Positions 34,569 through 43,264 of a stretch of DNA of 64,000 nt are shown one piece after another. The position numbers were made by a program, and so were the translations under genes. Below the pieces are notes generated by a model that saw only the letters and a list, made by a program, of their open reading frames with translations, was not told the origin of the DNA and searched no databases. The stretch spans positions 182,817,732 through 182,881,731 of the forward strand of contig NC_056523.1 in assembly GCF_019175285.1 (NCBI RefSeq), written 5' to 3'. The DNA comes from Sceloporus undulatus. Its lineage: Eukaryota; Chordata; Lepidosauria; Squamata; Phrynosomatidae. Within the stretch, counting starts at the first letter, position 1. Each line of letters begins with the position of its first letter.

Positions 34569-35789
34569 TACTGGGAAAACTTTGTCCAGAATCCTTTTAG
34601 TATGCTACATTATCCATTATGTTGGAGTGCGTGTCCTGCATGAACCCTATGAGTTTGTATGGAGTGGTAGAAAGAAAAGTCAGAGAACCGGATCCATGTT
34701 GCAGGTTAACTAGAGATTATGAAAGGAGAGGTCATTTCAGGCATGTAGGTTGTTGTCCATTGGGTCAGACAAATTCATACAGTTTACAACCCAAGCTCTT
34801 GCATGGAATTGACTTCCCATTTGCAGTTCAGAAAGCTGTAGCAGTGGATCTTACCCCTGTGGTTTGCAGTCAAGGCAGCTGTTGCATTAAGGCATACTGC
34901 TCAGTAGATATATATATATATATATATAGTTGAGTTGTATTTTGTTGATAAAGAAGTTGTTACACTGGGGCTTAACTCTTGAATAGACTCACACAGAAGT
35001 GAGCAGTGCTTTGTGTACTTAAAGGGAAAATGTCCAGCTGTTAAGGATTTTATCTGGTCCTATTCATTTTGTATTGTCAGAACCCCATGCATTAATCCCA
35101 AACATTTATCTTTGGATTTCCAACAGGAGGCAGTTATTAACACAGGAAGGTGAACAGAGTAGAAATCAATAGTTCTTGTTAGTTTAGGCTACATGTAAAT
35201 ATTAAAAGTCTTCCTAATTTGGGGAGCAGATAGTCTTTACTGCTGTCCTGATGTTTGTTTTTTTATTATGTGTGTGTTGTTCTCTCCTGACCGTATTTTA
35301 CACTTATCTTAGGCTATCTTAAATATTTTATCAGAAAGTGGGACATCAATAGTGGACATACACACATAATTAATTAAAGCTTTTATCAGAGCTTGGAAAA
35401 ATAACTTGTTGATGGTATCTTCCAGAATCTCCTAGCCACTGAGAAAATACACTACCAGTACGTCATATAACAACGATGGTGGTCCCTAGATTCCCAAGTA
35501 AATGCTCGGCCAGCGGAGCAGCCAGGATCATTGTGGAGACATGGGTGAGGCTTGAGCTACAGAAGAAGTACACAATACATATTATTAATGGATCTAATGG
35601 CAAAACATAATGTTGTATTTTCAGTTTCTCCCAAAACAGAAATCAAAACCTTTTCATTAATAAGCATGACCAAAATACACGGGAAACATCTGTGTTGGCT
35701 TCCTTATATCTCCATCATTTATCAGTAACTCTTGGGTAGTTCTTAGGCCCTTTATGTCTAGGTCCTTCTTCAAAAATGGTGGTAGATGC
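34569..35789. other. Unassigned stretch downstream of the lectin 3' exon
   Basis: It includes the probable 3' UTR of the minus-strand lectin gene (below 35789), with no clear polyadenylation signal close by. An (AT)n microsatellite is at 34905-34928. No stalk or lectin exon is visible on the plus strand. Confidence 0.45.
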
Positions 35790-35955
35790 TCAGGTCTTCT
35801 TTGGTGCAGTTGTGGGTTTGCTTGGCAAAGGCTTCTCACAGATATAATAGCTATTGGAACTGCAGGTGTAATCGTTCCATTCTCCATTGATCCAAAGTTG
35901 GCCACAATCCTCATCACGGCCTAAATAAGTGTTAGGTTCCCCTGTTTTCCAGTTC
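35790..35955 (-). CDS. Last exon of a C-type lectin domain, mannose-type site
   Basis: This minus-strand terminal coding exon is 166 bases, with acceptor CTTTTCATCACAG. It reads NWKTGEPNTYLGRDEDCGQL then WINGEWNDYTCSSNSYYICE, followed by the tail KPLPSKPTTAPKKT and a stop. It is the C-terminal half of a C-type lectin fold. EPN and WND are the calcium-coordinating motifs that in known lectins bind mannose, fucose or GlcNAc rather than galactose. The acidic residues between them (DED) and the three conserved Cys (CGQL, TCSS, ICEK) are present. It joins the exon at 36629-36741 in phase: AA at that exon's end plus G here makes Lys, giving GFKNWKTGEPN. The closest relatives are probably CD209/CLEC4-type receptors. 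The 14-residue Pro/Thr/Lys tail is unusual. Confidence 0.85.
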
Positions 35956-36254
35956 CTGTGATGAAAAGAAGATGGTAGATGTCTTCCCTTCCAATAACAA
36001 ATATTACCAATCAAGAATTTACCAAATGTTTTTGTGTACTTATAAGCAAATGGAGAATTGTTTCCTAAAAGTTTGACTGATTTACATTTTCCTCTATTAA
36101 ATTAAAACAGAAAGTTCACTTCACTCTTCTACTGTATGTGTTGATCCAGAAATCCCAATGAATCTATGGAGCTTATTCCCTAAAGGATATATTCCATAAG
36201 CAGGTACAGAATATAGACATAGCTGTGTTGGTCTGGATCAGTATGCAAAAGATC

Positions 36255-36390
36255 TTGTACAGGCTGAGTTTCCTTTATACAGAATTACAAAATCTGAAAT
36301 ACTCCAAAATCCAAAATTATCCACATGCGAGTCTGAGATAGTGATATCTTTGCTTTCTGATAGCTCAGTGGTACACAAACTTTGTTTCAT
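36255..36390. mobile_element. Pogo/Tigger-like fragment
   Basis: GTACAGGCTGAGTTTCCTTT, then AAATCTGAAATACTCCAAAA, then ATCCAAAATTATCC, and GAGATAGTGATATCTTTGCT with TTCTGAT. This is the other end of the family seen at 30560. It lies in the lectin intron, as does the element piece at 36210-36250. Confidence 0.5.
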
Positions 36391-36394
36391 ACAC

Positions 36395-36525
36395 CAGTGA
36401 ATACCAGGTGCTGTGGGCTATATTTCAGAGGAAGAAACTGGCAAACCCACCTCTGAGCATTTCTTGCCTAAAAAAACTCTGTGAAATTCAAGGGGACATA
36501 TAACATGAAGGCACATACCCACACT
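36395..36525 (+). repeat. SINE 3' fragment
   Basis: GTGCTGTGGGCTATATTTCA, GAGGAAGAAACTGGCAAACC, then TTCTTGCCTAAAAAAACTCT and ATAACATGAAGGCACATA, match the 3' half of the lizard SINE family. It lies inside the lectin intron. Confidence 0.55.
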
Positions 36526-36628
36526 GCAGAGTAGAAGCTTCGTAATGTCGCCCAATCAATTTCTCACCCATCCCTAGGTGCAAGTCCATCCTTCATGGTC
36601 ATAAAGGTGCTGCCTGCCTAGTACTTAC

Positions 36629-36741
36629 TTGAAACCTGTTCTATAGTTACTGCCATCCAACCATTTCCATTCTCCTTCTGTGTGTTTGTCATGGAGCCCA
36701 ATCCAATACCGTTCATTTCTGGTTTTAGTCTGTAGGAAATT
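36629..36741 (-). CDS. Middle exon of a C-type lectin domain
   Basis: This 113-base exon on the minus strand has acceptor CTGGATTTCTTGCAG and donor GTAAGTAC. It reads NFLQTKTRNERYWIGLHDKH then TEGEWKWLDGSNYRTGF and two bases of the next codon. WIGL and EWKWLDG are the hallmark core of C-type lectin domains. Size and phases (0 at the start, 2 at the end) fit the usual three-exon layout of CD209/CLEC4-type domains. The first domain exon, with the N-terminal Cys pair and its CxxGW-like motif, was not found upstream up to the histone remnant. It may be distant, in a gap, or lost. Confidence 0.87.
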
Positions 36742-36988
36742 CTGCAAGAAATCCAGCAAAAACAAATCCTTTGTGGTTGCACAGAGATGGGGGTGGGGGG
36801 TGGTCACGTCCTCTTTCTGTCAATGATTTTTTTAGGTTGGTGGATCTGGATGTAATGACTCCTTTTAACAGTAAACTCATGTGGTGAGTGCCTACAGAGT
36901 CTAAACCAAAATGAGGACAGTGGAAAATAATAGGGAGATGTCAGTCTCATGTGACCAGCTCTTCTTGTAAGCAGCAAATGCTTTAGGC

Positions 36989-37186
36989 CAGTGGTTCCCA
37001 ACCTGTGGGTCGGGACCCCTTTGGGGGTCTAATGACCCTTTCACAGGGGTCGCCTAAGACCATCAGAAAACACCTATTTAATTACAGTTATGAAGTAGCA
37101 ACGGAAATAATTTCATGGTTGGGGGTCACCACAACATGAGGAACTGTATTAAAGGGTCACAGCATTAGGAAGGTTGGGAACCACTG
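36989..37186. mobile_element. SPIN-type hAT element, non-autonomous, complete
   Basis: This 198-bp element has ends CAGTGGTTCCCAACCTGTGG and, read inverted on the right, CAGTGGTTCCCAACCTTCCT. It contains GGTCGGGACCCCTTTGGGGG, CCCTTTCACAGGGGTCGCCT and AAAGGGTCACAGCATTAGGA, which I recognise as the SPIN (Space Invaders) family. A perfect 8-bp target duplication, CTTTAGGC, flanks it (36981-36988 and 37187-37194). SPIN is known to have spread horizontally among tetrapods, lizards included. Confidence 0.9.
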
Positions 37187-37357
37187 CTTTAGGCAAAGGG
37201 CTTGAGGTTTGCTCAGCCCTTTCCCTGATGCACTTCAGAGAAGTCTTCTAAAGCTTTTCAAAAGGTTTCGGAGGATCCTTCTGCCTCAAACACGCTGAAA
37301 TGGCTAGCAGTTTTGCTCAGATGTTTCTCTTTTCCTGAGCAGGGATCCTTCTGGACT

Positions 37358-37560
37358 ATACAGTTATAAGCACTATGATTCCACTTTAACTGTCACGGCT
37401 GCCTCCTATGGAATCCTGGCTTTTGTAGTTTGTTCAGAGGCACCAGAGGAGATCCCTGGCTGAGGATTATAAAGATCCCCTCCCCTAAATTGAAAACACC
37501 AGGATTTTACAGCAAGGATGTATGGTGGTTAAGGATAGTGCTAAAATTGTGTAGTGTGAA
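37358..37560. mobile_element. MITE of the 'AATAATCC' family, variant
   Basis: AGCACTATGATTCCACTTTA, GGAATCCTGGCTTTTGTAGT and GTTCAGAGGCACCAGAG, with the weakly inverted AAACACCAGGATTTTACAGC and GTGCTAAAATTGTG. Terminal repeats are worn. Confidence 0.5.
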
Positions 37561-37605
37561 AGGGACCAGGACTATAGCATGAACAAAAAACCAAAACATA
37601 ACTTT

Positions 37606-37839
37606 GGCCTGTTACAGACTGCCAAAATAAAGCTGCTTTGGGTGTCTTTGGAGGTATGCTATTTAAATGATGCATGCATCCTAAGAATCCGGAAGCTGCA
37701 CCAAAAGCTGCACTCCAGTGCTTAGGAATGGAGTGTGGCTTTGGCGCGACCTCCGGACTCTTAGGACCCATGCATCATTTAAATAGCATATCTCCAAAGA
37801 GACCCGAAGCAGCTTTATTTTGGCAGTCTGTAACAGGCC
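37606..37839. mobile_element. PIF/Harbinger-like MITE, complete (family H1)
   Basis: This 234-bp palindromic element starts GGCCTGTTACAGACTGCCAA. On the right it ends with the exact inverse (TTGGCAGTCTGTAACAGGCC). The flanks show a 3-bp duplication, TTT (37603-37605 and 37840-37842). The inner arms, TTAAATGATGCATGCATCCT and its inverse, are nearly perfect. A 3-bp target duplication suggests PIF/Harbinger, but no transposase is present. Confidence 0.78.
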
Positions 37840-37861
37840 TTTGTGATCCATGAGTTTAAAT

Positions 37862-37997
37862 CAGTGATCCCTACATTTTGGCCCTACAGATATTTTGGAC
37901 TTCAACTCCCAGAAGCCCCACCCAGCTTGGCCAACATCCAGGAATTCTGGGAGATGATGTCCCAAATATCTGGAAAACCAAAGTTTGGGAACCACTG
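37862..37997. mobile_element. hAT-like MITE ('CAGTGGTTCCCAA' type)
   Basis: Ends CAGTGATCCCTACATTTTGG and, inverted on the right, CAGTGGTTCCCAAACTTTGG. The body TTTTGGACTTCAACTCCCAG then AAGCCCC is mirrored by GGAATTCTGGGAGATGATGT. Sister copies are at 42620-42755 and 58288-58414. No clean 8-bp duplication. Confidence 0.65.
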
Positions 37998-38067
37998 ATT
38001 CTCAAATAATCAAGAGGAGTAATATCTTTATGAGGACTCCCAACATGTACTTTTCATCTGTCTAAAT

Positions 38068-38708
38068 CAGTAGTTCCCAACCTATGCCCCACACGCGTAG
38101 AAAATGTTTAGTTTATGTTGGCACCCCCTACAAAACTAATATCACATTTGAAGATAAGGATGTTTAATTTCTAATTTGCAAATTGAACAACGTACAATAC
38201 TGGGGAGGGTGAACAAATGGAACTTAAAAAAGCTTTTAACTCGGTGCATAATATGCAGTTAGATTCTAATTTATTCAGAAAAACTAAAACAACTGTAAAT
38301 TGTCAAATTCTCTCCTTTTGATTAAATAAATAATGGAACTACTGTTTATGCAACACAACCACCTACAGCATGCCCACGCTGTATGTGGGCTCACCATATG
38401 CAAATTTGAGGTTACGTGGACAGCATGTCCTAATATGGTGAATGGGGCAAGCGCCGCAGGGCATGCCATTTGTATCATCATAAGTGGGATTTGCCTTATG
38501 CGGGGTGGTGTTGGTGGTGTCCAGAATGGATCCCCCACGTAAGGCAAGGGTGCACTGTACTACCAATTCTCAAGGCACACTGGGAGCTGGCGGAGTGATG
38601 ATTCATGACTTGTCACTCAAAGACCCAAACCACTCTTTATTGCACCCCCTAAAATTCCATGTCATAGCCTCTGGTGTGTGGGCACCCCAGGCTGGGAATC
38701 TTTGGTCT
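38068..38708. mobile_element. Putative hAT-like element with nested insertion
   Basis: The left end CAGTAGTTCCCAACCTATGC and the right end (GCTGGGAATCTTTGGTCTAC) are weakly inverted. GGCACCCCCTACAAAACTAA near the left is mirrored by CACCCCCTAAAATTCCATG near the right. The interior at about 38340-38565 (GCATGCCCACGCTGTATGTG, GGGTGCACTGTAC) looks like a second element inserted into it. No transposase is seen. Confidence 0.4.
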
Positions 38709-38762
38709 ACAGGGTACAAAAAAAGAGTAGGGGATATAGGGAATCTGATCCAACATCGTCCC

Positions 38763-38763
<1 letters not shown>

Positions 38764-38813
<50 letters not shown>

Positions 38814-38845
38814 TGTACCANNNNNNNNNNNNNNNNNNNNNNNNN
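38764..38845. repeat. (ATT)n microsatellite ending in a 25-N gap
   Basis: About 17 ATT units at 38764-38813, then N at 38821-38845. The gap was probably caused by the repeat. Confidence 0.9.
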
Positions 38846-38925
38846 GGCTTTTAGTGGCCGAGTTGGGGCAAGGAGCCTGCCGAGTCCTAGCCTAAGATTC
38901 ATCTCATGCATAAACAGAGCCAATG

Positions 38926-38964
38926 CAGCTCTTTACTGAAAAAGGGGTGGCCCTGAAAAGGGCC
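38926..38964 (-). promoter_or_regulatory. Histone 3' stem-loop and downstream element of H4
   Basis: On the minus strand the hairpin GGCCCTTTTCAGGGCC (38964-38949) is followed 14 bases later by AAAGAGCTG (38934-38926). These are the stem-loop that directs histone mRNA 3' cleavage and the U7-binding downstream element. Both match the metazoan consensus exactly, in contrast to the damaged coding region. Confidence 0.9.
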
Positions 38965-39011
38965 TTTGGGTTTGGTGGTGGTGACCAGGGGGTCTTTCTT
39001 GGGGCGGGCGC

Positions 39012-39319
39012 TCAGCCCCCGAAGGCGTAGAGGGTGCGTCCCTGCCTCTTGAGGGCGTAGACGAAGTCCATGGCTGGTTGGACGGTCTTGCGCTTGGCGT
39101 GCTCCGTGTAAGGACGGCGTCGCGGATGACGTTCTCAGGAAGCCTTGAGCACCCCCCGCGTCTCCTCGTAGATCAGCCCCGAGATCCGCTTCACGCCCCG
39201 CGGCGGGCCAGGCGCCGGTGGCCGGCTTGGTGATCCCCTGGATGTTGTCCCGGAGCACCTTCCGGTGACGCTGCGCCCCCTTTGCCCAGGCCCTTCCCGC
39301 CTTTGCCTCGTCCTGACAT
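39012..39319 (-). pseudogene. Histone H4 pseudogene
   Basis: H4 is a core nucleosome histone, normally 103 residues (312 bases with stop). This copy is 308 bases from ATG to stop. Reading from the start: MSGRGKGGKGLGKGGA, then, with frame changes, [47 protein letters not shown] and [16 protein letters not shown] count six small deletions (one of 2 bases and five of about 1) and one 3-base insertion, a net -4. Substitutions in a near-invariant protein (MDVV to MDFV, YGFGG to YAFGG) point to real decay, not only sequencing error. It lies within the ruined histone cluster shared with H2A at 44095. Confidence 0.9.
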
Positions 39320-39379
39320 AGCTGCAACCTACACGAATCTCTTCCTCCCTCCGAACAAACGCTGTGCCTCGGCGCCGGC

Positions 39380-39547
39380 TATTATATTGCCTATTATCCG
39401 ACCAGAGGGAAAACTGAAGCAACCCACTCGCCCGGCCCTCTCTGCCAGCCTGCGACGCTGACGTCACAATCGGATCCCTCCTCCGCGCCAGCTCCATGCT
39501 GTTTGGACTTCGCCAATGAGGTGCAGAGACGTTTCGAAGCAGCCAAT
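39380..39547. promoter_or_regulatory. Histone-type promoter shared by H4 and a missing partner
   Basis: A TATA-like ATATAATAG (complement of 39380-39388) lies about 60 bases before the H4 start. A perfect CRE (TGACGTCA) is at 39459-39466. Two CCAAT boxes facing right are at 39513-39517 and 39543-39547. Replication-dependent histone genes often share such divergent promoters. Confidence 0.65.
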
Positions 39548-39665
39548 GGGAAAGCGGGTGCTGCTGTTCAACTGGAAGAGGACGCCTTGCCGCCTTTCTG
39601 CGTTTCAAGAAGAATTCCTTTATGCAAGACATTTCCGTGCTTCCTCCTCCTCTTCCTTTTTGTCG

Positions 39666-39673
39666 CTATAAAT
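39666..39673 (+). promoter_or_regulatory. Orphan TATA box facing right
   Basis: CTATAAAT lies about 120 bases beyond the last CCAAT box, in the orientation expected for a divergent histone partner. No histone coding sequence follows before SINE DNA begins at about 39810. Confidence 0.45.
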
Positions 39674-39809
39674 CAATGGAGGTCAAGCAGTCTGTATTCG
39701 AAGGTTAGGACCAAGAGAAACAGGGTGGGGAAAGGATTATGAGACTGTATATTATATATATCTCTATCTGCCTCCCTATCAATGTAGACAACGAATTGAA
39801 AGGTGCAAT

Positions 39810-39992
39810 TTTGGATCAGAGTCGGAGAGGTCTGAACATTGGACTAGGGATCCAAGAGACCAGAGTTCAAATCTTCGCTCAGTCGTGGAAATCCACTGGG
39901 GGACCTTGGGCAACTCTCTCAGCCTTTGAAGAAAGCAATGGCAAACCTCCTCCGAACTTGCCAAGAAACCCCTACTATGATAAGGGTTGCTA
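39810..39992 (+). repeat. tRNA-derived lizard SINE
   Basis: TCTGAACATTGGACTAGGGA, AGAGTTCAAATCTTCGCTCA (B box) and CACTGGGGGACCTTGGGCAA. It ends in CTTGCCAAGAAACCCCTACT without the AAC tail. Confidence 0.75.
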
Positions 39993-40010
39993 CTGAAGTC
40001 AGCTATTGAA

Positions 40011-40475
40011 GCCAGCGTGGTGTTCAAGTGTTTAGCAGGACTCTGGAGACCAAGGTTTGAATCCTCATTCAGGTCCAAAACACACTGCAGAAATAATCCA
40101 CTTTCAGACCACTCTATCTGCCTTGTTTCGATGCCAGAGAATTCTGGGAACTGTAGTTCTGTGAGACATTTTGCCTTCTCTGTCAGAGAGCTCTGGTGCC
40201 CTAATAAACTACAGCTCCCGGAATTTCCTAGCAGGGTCTCAAACTGGATTATTTCTGCAGTTTGTTTTGGACTTCAGTCATTGAACCCACTGGGTAGTTT
40301 TGGGCAAATCACACGCTCTCAGCCTCACCGAGAGGCAAAGACAAACCCCCTCTGAACAAAACTTGCCATGAAAATGCCTTGATTGTTTTACCAGAAATGA
40401 ATTTTAGGTACACAACAAGAACAACAACAATAAAAGGGTTGCTATAAGTCGGTAATGATTTTGGAGACACTCTAC
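40011..40475 (+). repeat. Lizard SINE split by a MITE
   Basis: The SINE head GCCAGCGTGGTGTTCAAGTG and B box AAGGTTTGAATCCTCATTCA stop at 40072. The body resumes at 40273 with TTGAACCCACTGGGTAGTTT, continuing to TTGCCATGAAAATGCC. A worn tail reaches about 40475 (CAACAAGAACAACAACAATA). The insert is the MITE at 40073-40272. Confidence 0.8.
40073..40272. mobile_element. MITE with GTCCAAAACACACTGCAG ends, complete
   Basis: This 200-bp element has ends GTCCAAAACACACTGCAGAA and, inverted on the right, GTCCAAAACAAACTGCAGAA, one mismatch over about 27 bases. TTCAG lies on both sides (40068-40072 and 40273-40277), a possible 5-bp target duplication. The inner arms GAATTCTGGGAACTGTAGTT and its inverse make it strongly palindromic. 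It is the reference copy for about ten relatives in this window. Confidence 0.8.
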
Positions 40476-41595
40476 TCAGCCATATTTTGAAAACCAGCAC
40501 TATATGTGTATGTCTAGTGAGCCGGAAAGAAAGAAGTGGATGATAGTTGGTGAATGAATCACTCACTACATCTGAGAGGATCTGAACACTAAATTTTGTT
40601 TGATCCCGTTCTCTTTCTTTCTTTTAAAAAACGTTTGTGCAAAACAGAAACCATTGCCACTTATTGAAAACCATCAAGAGACCCACCAGTAGAGACAAAT
40701 CTCCCTTCTGTCCCTTCCTGGTAAAGGAAACTCTATGTGTTAAATCTATAACTGAAAATCCAGTCATTTTTAGACCTCTTCCTTTGGCCTCAAACACCAG
40801 TCCAACTAATGTACTTGTTATGAAACCCAAGCCCATCAATATAATAGTGAAGGGGCTGGGGGAATAAAATCAAAGCAGAAAAGTATATAGAGAGGTGTTT
40901 TTTTGGTGGGGAGGGGGAGTTGGTTCTACACTAAACTGTTAAATAGAGACTTCATTATCAAACAAAAGTGGATGAAATCACTTTATGAAGTGACAAGCGT
41001 TCTTTCGGTAATATCTTCTAACAAGTTCATAGGTAATATTTCAAGGGCAATAAAAACTAAAACAGACCCCAAATAAGTGCTAAATCTAGGGATCATAAGA
41101 TCAAACTTTGCAGTGCTGGCTCTGAAATAGCCACTTTTTTGAAGCACCACAGAAATAAGGAGAGCCTTTAGAAAATATCTGTTGAAAATTATCTCAACCA
41201 TGTGTGCTGGCTTAGGTCTTCCCAGGTATATGAAAACTTCTGAATAAGTGGCCCATCTCATTCAGTGTCATCCCTTCTCTGAAAGGCAGTGCTATTCTTG
41301 GTTCTCACCAAGCCATCTTTGCCAATATTTTTGTTCCTTTTAACCAATGTGTGTGTGTGTGTGTGGGGGAACTGAGTGGCCTTCCAGTTGTTGGACTACA
41401 ACTCTCATCATCCCTAGCCACAACAGTAAGTCAGGCTAGGAGTTATAGTGCAGCAATATCCAGCGGGCCACATACTTCCCACCCCTACTTTTGAACTAAA
41501 TTTTTCAGATAACATCCCCTTGCTCATGATGTTGTGACTAGATAATTGACTGAGGCGACATAGAAGATGAATGTGACTCTACTGTTGCAACAGCT
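40476..41595. other. Unassigned stretch
   Basis: No exon is supported. A (TG)n run lies at 41347-41365. A worn hAT-like piece (TTCCAGTTGTTGGACTACAA then CTCTCATCATCCC) lies at 41380-41480. Confidence 0.4.
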
Positions 41596-41599
41596 TCAT

Positions 41600-41850
41600 T
41601 AGTTACCAGTCTGTTTCTAGGCTCAAATCAGAATGCAGCTCTATTATCAATTGGCTTCAGAATAAAGGATATTACTATCTAATGCAAGGCAGTCCAGGCT
41701 TTGTGATGTTCAGGGGATGCCCATCACTTGGCCCTGTCATCCTCAGAGGCAGAACTGGTGGTGAAAACAGAGCGAATGCTCCCAGACTCTGGAATCCCCT
41801 GCTATCTTCTTCCTTTTTCTGTTATACTTCTTCTGGCAGACAAAAAACAG
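41600..41850 (+). mobile_element. CR1/L2-like LINE fragment
   Basis: In one frame it reads RTGGENRANAPRLWNPLLSS, containing the APRLWN-LP motif near the C-terminus of CR1/L2/L3-type ORF2. The surrounding sequence (CTATTATCAATTGGCTTCAG) supports a short worn fragment, cut by the element at 41855. Confidence 0.5.
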
Positions 41851-41854
41851 AAAG

Positions 41855-42017
41855 GCCAAAAGAAAGCTGCTTCAGGTCACTTTGGAGGTATGCTGTTTAA
41901 GTGATGCATGCGTCCTAAGAGGCTGGAAGCCACGCCAAAGCCATGCTCCAGTCCTAAGGACTGGAGCACAGCTTTGGTGCAGCTTCTGGCCTCTTAAGAT
42001 GCATGTGTCCTCACATT
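41855..42017. mobile_element. Partial PIF/Harbinger-like MITE (family H1)
   Basis: It contains AAAGCTGCTTCAGGTCACTT, AAGTGATGCATGCGTCCTAA and CCATGCTCCAGTCCTAAGGA. It is the same inner sequence as 37606-37839, with both termini lost. Confidence 0.7.
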
Positions 42018-42118
42018 CGGCCAGGGACAAGAAGAATCGGGAATCCCAGTTGTCCTGATTGCCCCAATTGAAAGGATATGGAAGTGCTGTTACTCAACTG
42101 TAATGTGAACTGATGAAG

Positions 42119-42345
42119 AATCAGCGTGGTGTAATGGTTTTTGAGCATGGGTATGATTCTGGGAGACCAGGGTTTGAATCCTTGTTTGGCCATGGGTAAT
42201 TCCTTGGGCAAGTCACATTCTTTCCTCTTCAGAGGAAGGCAAAAGGCAAACAAACTCTGAATAAACCTTGTTAAAAAAAGAACTTGATAGGACCTCTTTA
42301 GGGTTGTCAAGTCAGAAACAACCGGAAGGCACACAAAGACAAGAA
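42119..42345 (+). repeat. tRNA-derived lizard SINE, near complete
   Basis: Head ATCAGCGTGGTGTAATGGTT (A box), AGGGTTTGAATCCTTGTTTG (B box), body, then GGGTTGTCAAGTCAGAAACA and GGAAGGCACACAAAGACAAG. It looks like a former RNA polymerase III unit. Confidence 0.88.
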
Positions 42346-42419
42346 TGTAAACTAATGCTATCTGCCCCTAGTTCAGTGGGACTCTGAGATCTAACTACAG
42401 AGCTGGGGGATAAAGTGTA

Positions 42420-42545
42420 TCCCTCCTTAGCCATAAAAACTCACTGGGTGACTTTGGGCCAACCCAGGCTGACCCACCTCACAAGGTTGTTGTTAGGATG
42501 AAAATGGGGGAATGGCCACATATGCAACATATGCAATCCAAAATA
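42420..42545 (+). repeat. Second type of tRNA-derived SINE, partial
   Basis: CACTGGGTGACTTTGGGCCA then ACCCAGGCTGACCCACCTCA, and CAAGGTTGTTGTTAGGATGA then AAATGGGGGAATGGCC, match a different reptile SINE body (CTACCTCACAGGGTTGTTGT pattern) from the main family. Confidence 0.6.
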
Positions 42546-42580
42546 GTTCTCGTTGGTAGTATATGTTACCTCTGTGGTCT

Positions 42581-43230
42581 AGTGTACAGGTGTGGTGTAG
42601 TGGTTTGAATGTTGGATCACAGTGGTCTCCAAACTGTGCCCTTTAAGAGATTTTGGACTTCAGCTCCCAGAAGCCTCAGCCATGTTGGCCAACAGTCTAG
42701 CATTCTGGGAGCCGAAGTCTAAAACCCTGTAAAGGGTACAATTTGGGGACCACTGGATTAGAACTCTGAGAGATCCAGGTTCAAATTCCTGCTCAGCCAT
42801 GGAAACCTTACTGGGAGGCCTTGGGAAGGTGACACTTTCTCAGCCAAAGAGGAAGCCAATGGGAAATCGCCACTGAACACCTCTACTATTTTGGTAGGGG
42901 TAGTGTGCTGTAGTGGCTTGATGCTTTGGGGAAACCAGGGTTTGTCATCTACTACACAGTGAAAAGCCAATGAGAGACCTTAGGCAAGCCGAATTCTCTT
43001 AGCCTCAGAGGAAGGCAATTCCAATTTTTTTCCAGAGTAAACATTGCCAAGAAAACTCAGTGGTTTACAAGGGGTCTAGGAGAACTGAGTTTGGATCTGT
43101 GTTGAGTCCTGGAAATCCATTGGCCAACTCTGGGCAAGTCACATTCTCTCAGCCTCAGAGGAAAGCAAGGGCATGCACTCTCTGAGGAAATTCTGCCGAA
43201 CCCTTAAGATAGCCTTGTGTTAAGCTAATT
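42581..43230 (+). repeat. Cluster of three lizard SINEs
   Basis: SINE 1 (42581-42880) is split by the hAT-like MITE at 42620-42755. Its head is GGTGTGGTGTAGTGGTTTGA, and its B box (CAGGTTCAAATTCCTGCTCA) lies beyond the insert. SINE 2 (about 42900-43055) starts AGTGTGCTGTAGTGGCTTGA. SINE 3 (about 43070-43230) starts within the body (GGTCTAGGAGAACTGAGTTT). All share CAGCCTCAGAGGAA-type sequence and point right. Confidence 0.75.
42620..42755. mobile_element. hAT-like MITE inside a SINE
   Basis: The ends CAGTGGTCTCCAAACTGTGC and, inverted, CAGTGGTCCCCAAATTGTAC are good inverted repeats. The body TTTTGGACTTCAGCTCCCAG then AAGCC matches 37862-37997. It lies between the A and B boxes of the SINE. 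Confidence 0.78.
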
Positions 43231-43264
43231 TGAAGGGACACAGAATCAGAGTAGGAAGGGACCA

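Noticed and set aside
42119-42345. Possible tRNA genes (A and B boxes at several sites)
   Set aside because: The boxes belong to tRNA-derived SINEs with shared bodies and tails. No cloverleaf with an intact acceptor stem was found.
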